Both the position numbers and the translations under genes were made by a program. A DNA stretch of 11,097 nucleotides from Acidobacteriota bacterium (GTDB lineage: Bacteria; Acidobacteriota; Polarisedimenticolia; J045): contig JALTMS010000559.1 in NCBI GenBank assembly GCA_027001345.1, positions 1-11,097 of the forward strand. The letters are read 5' to 3'. Shown here one piece after another: positions 5,955-11,097 of this stretch. The notes under the pieces are model-generated. The model was not told the DNA's origin and ran no database searches. It worked only from the letters and a program-made list of their open reading frames with translations. Numbering within the stretch: position 1 is the stretch's first letter; every line of letters starts with the position of its first letter.

Positions 5955-7205
5955 ATGAGCCCCTCGGTCGAGTACCTTTCCAGTCTGCATCCCGAGAGTC
6001 TGCGCCGCGTGGCCACTTTCATCCTTGCCGGTGGCAAGGGCCAGCGGCTCTATCCGCTGACCCGGGATCGTTCCAAGCCGGCGGTGCCCTTCGGCGGCAG
6101 CTTTCGGATCATCGACTTCACCCTCTCCAACTGCATCAACTCGGGCCTGCGGCGCATTCACCTGCTCACCCAGTACAAGGCCAGTTCGTTGATGCGCCAC
6201 GTGATCGAGGGCTGGAGCTTTCTCAGCGGCGAGCTGGGGGAATACATCCAGGTTCTCCCGCCCCAGCTTCGGGTCAGCAGCCGCTGGTACCAGGGCACGG
6301 CCGACGCGGTCTACCAGAACATCTACACCCTCGAAGAGGAGCGCCCCGAGCAGGTGTTGATCCTCTCGGGGGATCACGTCTATCGGATGGACTACCGGCA
6401 GTTGCTGGCCGAGCATCTGGCGACGGACGCCGACGCCACGATCGCCGTGCTCGAGGTGCCCGCGGCGGAGGCATCTCGCTTCGGCGTGGTGGAGGCCGAG
6501 CAGGGGCGGGTGATGGGTTTTCGCGAAAAACCCTCCGACCTCGATCCCGACGGGCCGCCGGTGATGGCCAACATGGGGGTCTACGTTTTTCGTACCGAAG
6601 CACTGGTGCGCGCGATCTCTCGCGATGCCCGCAGCGAGACCTCGCACCACGATTTCGGACACGACATCCTGCCCGGGCTGGTGGCTTCGGGGGCGCGGGT
6701 GACGGCCCACGTCTTCCGGGGGGCCGGCAACGGGTCTCCCCGCTACTGGCGGGACATCGGGACTCTCGATGCCTTCTACGAGGCGAATATGGATCTCTGC
6801 CAGGTCTCGCCGCGTTTCAACCTCTACGACGAGAGCTGGCCTTTGCGCTCGGCGCCGGCGCAGCGGCCGCCGGCAAAGTTCGTCTTCGCGGGTGGTGAAG
6901 AGGGCCGGGTCGGCCACGCCCTCGATTCGCTGGTGGCGCCGGGGACGGTGGTCAGCGGCGGCCGGGTCGAGCGTTCGATTCTCGGTCCAGGATGCCGCAT
7001 CAACTCCTGGTCGTCGGTGACCGACAGCATCCTGATGGATGGGGTCGAGGTCGGGCGCCATGCGGAAGTCCGGCGGGCGATCATCGACAAACGCGTTTCG
7101 ATCCCTCCGGGGGCCAAGATCGGTGTCGATCCGGAAGCTGACCGGGCGCGTTTCACCGTCACCGAGGGGGGCATCGTCATCGTGCCCAAGGGCGAGCGTT
7201 TCTGA
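5955..7205 (+). CDS. glgC: Glucose-1-phosphate adenylyltransferase (ADP-glucose pyrophosphorylase)
   Basis: A 416-residue cytosolic enzyme making ADP-glucose and pyrophosphate from ATP and glucose-1-phosphate, the committed step of bacterial glycogen synthesis. The nucleotidyltransferase half shows LAGGKGQRLYPLT (24-36), SKPAVPFGGSFRIIDF (40-55), WYQGTADAV (111-119), SGDHVYRMDY (138-147) with metal-binding Asp140, FREKP (189-193) with Lys192 at the glucose-phosphate-binding position, NMGVYVF (206-212) and YWRDIGT (264-270). The C-terminal part has the left-handed beta-helix pattern (SILGPGCRI, SWSSVTDSILMDGVEVG, PPGAKIG), normally used for tetramer contacts and allosteric control. Length and motifs are normal for GlgC, and Lys41 corresponds to the activator-site Lys39 region of the E. 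coli enzyme. The ATG at 5955 has GCGGAG about 8 nt upstream. No glgA or glgB lies in the window. The last 29 nt overlap the 3' end of the opposing MFS gene. Confidence 0.97.
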   Translation: MSPSVEYLSSLHPESLRRVATFILAGGKGQRLYPLTRDRSKPAVPFGGSFRIIDFTLSNCINSGLRRIHLLTQYKASSLMRHVIEGWSFLSGELGEYIQVLPPQLRVSSRWYQGTADAVYQNIYTLEEERPEQVLILSGDHVYRMDYRQLLAEHLATDADATIAVLEVPAAEASRFGVVEAEQGRVMGFREKPSDLDPDGPPVMANMGVYVFRTEALVRAISRDARSETSHHDFGHDILPGLVASGARVTAHVFRGAGNGSPRYWRDIGTLDAFYEANMDLCQVSPRFNLYDESWPLRSAPAQRPPAKFVFAGGEEGRVGHALDSLVAPGTVVSGGRVERSILGPGCRINSWSSVTDSILMDGVEVGRHAEVRRAIIDKRVSIPPGAKIGVDPEADRARFTVTEGGIVIVPKGERF

Positions 7206-8514
7206 GTCGCATCTCCGCGCGCCGGGCGGTGCCCAGTGTCAGCACCCAGCCGGCGGCCGCCGCCAGCATGGTCAGTGCCACGCCGAGGGTCATCTGCCGC
7301 AGATCGACCACCTGCTGGTCGATCATCCAGCCCCAGCCCCAGGTGCTCGCGCTGATCGCTGCCGTACACAGCCCCAGTTCGGCGGCGAAGACCCGGCCGC
7401 GGAAACGATCGGGAACCTCCCGCTGCAGCAGCAGGGTGGAGAAGACCCACACCGTGCTCCCGCCGATGTGAGCGATGACCGCCAGGCCCAGGGCCAGGGG
7501 CAGGTAGGACGTGCCCGCGAAGACGACGTAGCAGATGCCCGCGAGAACGAAGGACAGGCCGATGGCCCATTTGATCGGCCCTTCCCGCTCACGGGTCAGG
7601 CGGCGGGAGATCAGGGGTCCGAGGGCCGTGCCCAGGCCACGCGCCACGTAGAGCAGGGCGATGCCCATGTCCGGGCTGCCGGCGATGGGGTAGACCCGCT
7701 CTCCGTAGAGAGCCAGCATCATGCTGATCGCCCCGGCGGCACCCCAGCCCGTCTTGGCCGTCATCAATGCCGCCACCTTCGGGTGGTCGAACAGGTAGCG
7801 CCCGACGGCGGCGAAGTCCCGCAGACCAAGCCAGGTGACCAGACCGCCCGGCCCGGAGACGGCCACCGGCGAGGGGATCCTGGCTCGGGCGAGGATCATC
7901 AGCGAGACGAGATAAGAGGCTGCATCGACACCCAGAGCGACGCGCCAGCCGAGCAGGCTGGTCACCACGCCCCCCACCGCGGCGCCCAGGGTATACATCA
8001 GCGACCAGGTCAGGGCTCCGAGGGCATTGGCCGCGCCGAGTTCGTGTTCGGGAACCAGGTTCGGCACGCTGGCCATACGGGCCGGTTCGGAGAAGGCCTG
8101 CGCGGTGATCTGCAGGAAGGTCAGAGCGTAGAGCAACCAGACGCCGGCCGGGCCGAACCAGGGAGCGGTGAACATGCCCAGCACCAGCAGCAGTCGCGCA
8201 CCATCGGCCAGGAGCATGATCGCCTTGCGGGAAAACCGGTCGGCGATGACCCCCGCCGCCGGGCCGGCAAGAGTGACCGGCAGCAGCTTGAGGATGATCA
8301 GGGTGCCGATCGCCGAGGCGCTGGCGGCGCCGAGTTCCCGTAGTAGCGCGAGGACGGCCAGCAGGTTGAACCAGTCGCCGAGGAGGCTCGCGTTGCGCGC
8401 CAGATAGAGGCGGCGATACTCCGGGCAGTGACGGAGCACGTCGAGGAGCGAGCCGATGGCCGGTCGCCCCGGCGCAGGCGGTGGAGTGGATGTCACGAGA
8501 TCGCTGGCTGGCAC
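7177..8514 (-). CDS. MFS transporter, MFS_3-type drug/siderophore exporter family
   Basis: A 445-residue inner-membrane protein with roughly twelve hydrophobic segments. The first half carries the MFS motif A between TM2 and TM3, GVIADRFSRKAIM (88-100). The second half has the related VPDRFRGRVFAAELG (367-381), typical of the MFS_3 / EntS-like group of proton-driven exporters. The early motif YRRLYLARNASLLGDWF (33-49) is also characteristic of that group. The substrate cannot be read from sequence. The nominal start is the GTG at 8512-8514, and a second in-frame GTG lies at 8494-8496; neither has a visible ribosome site. An ATG at 8541-8543 is out of frame by one base across a run of eight G (see finding), so the true N-terminus is uncertain by 6-16 residues. 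The C-terminal ten or so residues (RLRNARPWAR) are encoded over the end of glgC. It stands alone on this strand, divergent from the SLC13 gene. Confidence 0.9.
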   Translation of the reverse strand: MPASDLVTSTPPPAPGRPAIGSLLDVLRHCPEYRRLYLARNASLLGDWFNLLAVLALLRELGAASASAIGTLIILKLLPVTLAGPAAGVIADRFSRKAIMLLADGARLLLVLGMFTAPWFGPAGVWLLYALTFLQITAQAFSEPARMASVPNLVPEHELGAANALGALTWSLMYTLGAAVGGVVTSLLGWRVALGVDAASYLVSLMILARARIPSPVAVSGPGGLVTWLGLRDFAAVGRYLFDHPKVAALMTAKTGWGAAGAISMMLALYGERVYPIAGSPDMGIALLYVARGLGTALGPLISRRLTREREGPIKWAIGLSFVLAGICYVVFAGTSYLPLALGLAVIAHIGGSTVWVFSTLLLQREVPDRFRGRVFAAELGLCTAAISASTWGWGWMIDQQVVDLRQMTLGVALTMLAAAAGWVLTLGTARRAEMRLRNARPWAR

Positions 8515-8521
8515 GCTGAGC

Positions 8522-8529
8522 GGGGGGGG
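8522..8529. repeat. Homopolymer tract, eight G (plus strand)
   Basis: An uninterrupted G8 run sits 8 bp upstream of the nominal start codon of the MFS gene, between that start and an out-of-frame ATG at 8541-8543. Runs of this length are prone to replication slippage and to sequencing error. Confidence 0.95.
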
Positions 8530-8559
8530 CGACAGAAAGGCATGACGTCAGGTTATCAT
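8529..8559 (+). promoter_or_regulatory. Candidate promoter for the SLC13 carrier gene
   Basis: TATCAT (8554-8559) matches five of six -10 bases. GCGACA (8529-8534), 19 bp upstream, matches four of six -35 bases. Transcription would begin near 8566 and give a leader of about 214 nt before the GTG start at 8780. The spacer is at the long end of the usual range, so the call is tentative. Confidence 0.3.
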
Positions 8560-8644
8560 TCGGCAGGGACCCGGCCCATTTTCCGGTGAGCCTGGATGAT
8601 TCATGGAGCTTCGGAGCGAGGGTGCACAGATGGTGTCAGGCCAG

Positions 8645-8710
8645 TGCCTTCTCGCGATCTCGGCCCGTAGGCGTGCCTGGCACGCCCGTGGCCGAAATCG
8701 CCAGAAAGTG
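8645..8710 (+). promoter_or_regulatory. Long hairpin in the leader of the SLC13 carrier gene
   Basis: CGATCTCGGCC (8655-8665) pairs with GGCCGAAATCG (8690-8700) over eleven positions with one C-A mismatch. Inside, GGCGTG (8670-8675) pairs with CACGCC (8681-8686) around the five-base loop CCTGG. Outside, G8654-C8701 and C8651, T8652, T8650, T8649 pair with bases 8703-8706 after one mismatch. No T-run follows, so it is not an intrinsic terminator. It lies in the 265-bp gap before the carrier gene. I could not match it to a riboswitch consensus I know; it may be a cis-regulatory RNA or an mRNA-stabilising stem. Confidence 0.45.
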
Positions 8711-8712
8711 CT

Positions 8713-8750
8713 GCGCCTGCGTCGGCTGCCCGTCCGCGGCCGAAGGGCGC
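8713..8750 (+). promoter_or_regulatory. Second hairpin in the SLC13 leader, with pseudoknot alternative
   Basis: GCGCC (8713-8717) can pair with GGCGC (8746-8750), enclosing TCGGCT (8722-8727) paired with GGCCGA (8738-8743, one G-T pair). Alternatively GCCC in the loop (8728-8731) could pair with GGGC (8745-8748) to form a pseudoknot. It ends 29 nt before the GTG start, near enough to affect ribosome access. GC-rich DNA folds easily, so confidence is limited. Confidence 0.3.
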
Positions 8751-8779
8751 ATGAGTCATCCCGGTTGGGTTAGGGCAAG

Positions 8780-10702
8780 GTGAGCGTCGACATCCTGGTC
8801 GTTGTGCTTGTGGTCTGCGTGGCTCTGGTCCTGTTCTGGACCGAGGCCCTGGCCGTGGAGATGGTCGCGCTGTTGGCGCTGGCCGTGCTGATGGCCACCG
8901 GCATCCTGACGCCGGACCAGGCTTTCTCGGGTTTCGGCGATCAGGCGCTGATCATGATCGCCTCGATCCTCGTGCTTTCCGCGAGCCTGGTGCGCAACGG
9001 CGCCGGCGAGCGCATCGCCCACCGGATCCGCCGCCTTTCGGGAGGACGGGCGGAGTTCATGGCCTTCGCCCTCTTCGGTTCTGTGCTGGCGGTTTCGGCC
9101 TTCATCAACAACGTGGCGGCGACGGCGATGTTCATTCCCGTTGCCGAGACGCTGGCACGGGCCTATCGAGTGCGCCCCTCCCGGCTGCTGATGCCCGTGG
9201 CCTACGCCTCGCTGCTCGGTGGCGTCTGCACCCTGACCGGAACATCGACCAACGTGGCCGTCTCCGGGATGCTCTCGCGCTCGGGATTCGAGCCCCTGGG
9301 GGTCTTCGAGTTGACGCCCATCGGCCTGCCCCTGGCTGCTGTCGGTCTGCTCTATCTGGTTCTGATTTCACGCTTTCTGCCCGGTCGCGCGGGAAGGGAG
9401 GACGAGGCCAGCAACAAGGACATCCGTCGGGTGTTCATCACCGAACTGGTGGTCGAGGAAGGCTCGCCGGCGGTGGGCCGGAACCTGCGCGAGATGGCGT
9501 TGTGGAAGAATTTCCGTCTGTCTCCGATCGGTCTGATCCGTGGGGCGGCGCGACTGTCGGCCGGGGTGCTCGACACTCATCTGCGCGCGGGAGACGTGGT
9601 GGTCGTGGAGGGCGACGCCGCGGCGATCAACCGCGGTGCCCAGGCGGTGGGGCTGACGCGCAAGCGCTCGCGCAAGGCGGTGGCCGCCACCGGGGGCGAG
9701 CCGGCTCTGGTGGAGGCGACGATTTCCTACGATTCACCGTTGATCGGTCGTACCCTGGCCGAGGTCGATCCCCGTAGCCGCTACGGAGTCGATGTGATCG
9801 CAGTCTGGCGGCGGGGTGGTTCGATCGTCGAGAAGGTCGGTCGTATCGTGCTGCGTCTGGGCGATGACCTGCTGATTCTCGGCCCCCTCGACCGGATCCG
9901 CCAGATCGCCAAGGATCCTCTGAACTTGCTGCTCGATGATCGCGTGCTGCCGCGCTACGACGCTCGCAAGGAGTGGCTCTCGCTGCTGATCTTCTTCCTC
10001 GCCGTACTGGCCGGAGCGACGGGCACGGTGCCGATTCCACTGGCTTTCCTGGCCGGGGCGATGGGAGTGATCCTCGCCGGCTGCATGACGCTCGAGGAGG
10101 CCTACCGTTCGCTGAACCTCAAGTTGATCGTGCTGATCGGCGCGATGATCGGGGTTTCTGTGGCGATCCAGCAGACCGGAACGGCGACCTGGGTCGCCGA
10201 ACGGCTGGTGCACCTGCTCGGCGGCCACAGTGCCGCGCCGCTGCTTCTCCTGGCCTGCATGTACTGGCTGACGGTTCTGCTCACCCAGTCGATGTCCAAT
10301 GCTGCTGCCGCCCTGGTCGTGCTGCCCGTCGCCCTGTCCACCGCGGCGCAGATCGGGGCTCCCGCACGCCCCTTCGCGATCACCGTGGCGGTGGCGGCCT
10401 CGCTGGCTTTCATGACGCCGCTGGAGCCGGCCTGCCTGCTGGTGATGTCCACCGGCCGCTATCGTTTTCGGCACTTCTTGCGCTACGGCACGCCCCTGAC
10501 GGTGACCTGCTTCGCCCTGCTGATGCTGCTGATTCCCCTTCACTACAGCCTGCAAGACGTCGCTGGCAAGGATGCCGCGGCCTCCGCTCCCCGGATCAGC
10601 GGTGCCCGGTCGGTGAGTTCGGGGCCGGTCCTCGAGCAGGGGCTACCAGGGAATGTCGTCCCAGGGCACGAGGCGGTTGGCGATCTTCTCCATGATCCAT
10701 AG
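8780..10702 (+). CDS. SLC13/DASS-family anion symporter with two RCK_C (TrkA-C) domains
   Basis: A 640-residue inner-membrane carrier. Members of this bacterial group with RCK_C inserts are usually annotated as sodium-coupled sulfate, dicarboxylate or other anion transporters. The N-terminal membrane half (1-200) contains SAFINNVAATAMFIPV (106-121) and GTSTNVAVSG (154-163), the first ion/substrate hairpin. Two RCK_C domains follow at about 213-290 and 307-378, each with the typical turn before its last strands (LRAGDVVVVEG, LRLGDDLLILG); these normally bind a cytosolic ligand and gate transport. The second membrane half (398-588) has QSMSNAAAALVVLPVA (503-518) and MTPLEPACLLVM (545-556). GTG 8780 is the first possible start, since TAG at 8771 closes the frame. 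A weak AGGG sits 4 nt upstream, so coupling to an upstream frame or leader control is possible. The last 50 or so residues after the final membrane helix look unstructured, and 60 nt overlap the opposing gene. Substrate unknown. Confidence 0.93.
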   Translation: MSVDILVVVLVVCVALVLFWTEALAVEMVALLALAVLMATGILTPDQAFSGFGDQALIMIASILVLSASLVRNGAGERIAHRIRRLSGGRAEFMAFALFGSVLAVSAFINNVAATAMFIPVAETLARAYRVRPSRLLMPVAYASLLGGVCTLTGTSTNVAVSGMLSRSGFEPLGVFELTPIGLPLAAVGLLYLVLISRFLPGRAGREDEASNKDIRRVFITELVVEEGSPAVGRNLREMALWKNFRLSPIGLIRGAARLSAGVLDTHLRAGDVVVVEGDAAAINRGAQAVGLTRKRSRKAVAATGGEPALVEATISYDSPLIGRTLAEVDPRSRYGVDVIAVWRRGGSIVEKVGRIVLRLGDDLLILGPLDRIRQIAKDPLNLLLDDRVLPRYDARKEWLSLLIFFLAVLAGATGTVPIPLAFLAGAMGVILAGCMTLEEAYRSLNLKLIVLIGAMIGVSVAIQQTGTATWVAERLVHLLGGHSAAPLLLLACMYWLTVLLTQSMSNAAAALVVLPVALSTAAQIGAPARPFAITVAVAASLAFMTPLEPACLLVMSTGRYRFRHFLRYGTPLTVTCFALLMLLIPLHYSLQDVAGKDAAASAPRISGARSVSSGPVLEQGLPGNVVPGHEAVGDLLHDP

Positions 10703-11097
10703 CTGCCGCGTGTCTTCCTCGTGGTGGCCCTCGTCGGGGTAGAGCGGTTCGGCGACGGAGACCTCGCGATGGAGCGGGTCGATCTGCCAGACCAGCAGGC
10801 GTCCTCCGCGGGTGGCGCGGAAGATCTCCAGGGTGCCGGTTTCGATCAGTTTCGAGCCCCGCTCCCCTTCGGCCTGTCGGCGATAGGTGGCGACGATTTT
10901 CTCGTCGGTGGAGCGCTCGGGGTCGACCTGGATCTCGATCGAGGAGGGATAGCCCTGCAGGGTCATCTCGTGTCGGGTCTCCCACTCGGTATCGAGCAGA
11001 AAGTTACTGCCGGTGCTCCAGAACAGGCGCACCTCCCAGCGGCCGTCAGCGTCACGACGGAGCTGCACGGCCTGCCGCTCGCCGGCCGCTACGCGGC
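10643..11097 (-). CDS. Hypothetical protein, C-terminal part (5' end outside window)
   Basis: An open frame runs from the right edge of the window to a TAG at 10643-10645 and encodes about 150 residues. A GTG at 11066-11068 could start it, but the frame stays open upstream to the edge (AAGERQAVQL precedes it) and no ribosome site is seen, so the gene most likely begins outside. I do not recognise the family. The visible part is rich in alternating polar and hydrophobic residues, with several Trp (LFWSTGSNF, LLVWQID, LWIMEK, VPWDDIPW), which suggests a beta-rich soluble or exported domain, but a signal peptide cannot be judged. The C-terminal end RQLWIMEKIANRLVPWDDIPW reads as a genuine protein end. 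This suggests that in the 60-nt overlap this gene, and not the tail of the SLC13 gene, is the constrained one. There is no evidence for a function. Confidence 0.72.
   Translation of the reverse strand, partial: RVAAGERQAVQLRRDADGRWEVRLFWSTGSNFLLDTEWETRHEMTLQGYPSSIEIQVDPERSTDEKIVATYRRQAEGERGSKLIETGTLEIFRATRGGRLLVWQIDPLHREVSVAEPLYPDEGHHEEDTRQLWIMEKIANRLVPWDDIPW

Noticed and set aside
5889..7061. A 390-codon minus-strand frame over glgC.
   Set aside because: Codon-complement shadow of glgC; no domain visible.
7039..8343. A 434-codon plus-strand frame over the MFS gene.
   Set aside because: Gln/Gly/Arg-rich antisense of membrane helices; shadow of the exporter.
8670..8710. The leader hairpin as an intrinsic terminator.
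   Set aside because: No T-run follows the stem; the following bases are AAAGTGCTGC.
8566..8779. A known riboswitch upstream of the carrier (cobalamin, TPP, c-di-GMP, SAM/SAH, glnA).
   Set aside because: None of the conserved core sequences I know is present; only generic stems are seen.
9734..10555. A 273-codon minus-strand frame over the SLC13 gene.
   Set aside because: Gln/His/Arg-rich antisense shadow of transmembrane segments.
1..11097. Mobile elements, CRISPR arrays, tRNA or rRNA genes, defence or biosynthetic clusters.
   Set aside because: I found no transposase or integrase-like protein, no regularly spaced repeats, no tRNA-like cloverleaf with CCA-end signals and no rRNA motifs; every large frame is accounted for by metabolic, signalling or transport genes.

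Overview
The window is a compact, visibly very GC-rich stretch of bacterial chromosome. Most codons end in G or C, many starts are GTG, and genes abut or overlap. The gene set suggests a heterotrophic, probably Gram-negative lineage of the Acidobacteriota or Myxococcota/Deltaproteobacteria kind: a cytoplasmic PAS-PAS-GAF histidine kinase with a stand-alone receiver, a long-form P5C dehydrogenase, GlgC, and an SLC13 carrier with RCK_C domains. This placement is inference; there is no rRNA or marker gene to settle it.

Layout, left to right. (1) 1-288 (+) is the C-terminal end of a GT-B glycosyltransferase that begins outside the window. (2) 3105-264 (-) is a two-gene operon: long-form L-glutamate gamma-semialdehyde (P5C) dehydrogenase, then an alanine-aminotransferase-like PLP enzyme 10 bp downstream. 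Together they would take P5C to glutamate and pass its amino group to pyruvate. (3) 3106-3300 is a divergent promoter region. (4) 3301-5861 (+) is a sensor histidine kinase followed 5 bp later by a single-domain response regulator. (5) 5955-7205 (+) is glgC, ADP-glucose pyrophosphorylase, which supplies glycogen synthesis. (6) 8514-7177 (-) is an MFS_3-type exporter. (7) 8515-8779 is a second divergent region, with a strongly base-paired leader for the next gene. (8) 8780-10702 (+) is an SLC13/DASS-type carrier with two RCK_C domains. (9) 10643 to the window end (-) is the C-terminal part of an unrecognised protein.

The genes read as ordinary carbon/nitrogen metabolism and transport plus one two-component pair. 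I see no mobile element, CRISPR array, tRNA or rRNA. The less ordinary points are the following. All three convergent gene pairs overlap at their 3' ends (25, 29 and 60 nt). The leader of the SLC13 gene is long and can fold into two hairpins. A run of eight G lies at the 5' end of the MFS gene, where a single added base would join an upstream ATG to its reading frame. The histidine kinase has a four-cysteine N-terminal PAS-like domain and Gln instead of an acidic residue after the phospho-histidine. None of these proves a new system; the leader and the homopolymer are the best candidates for follow-up.
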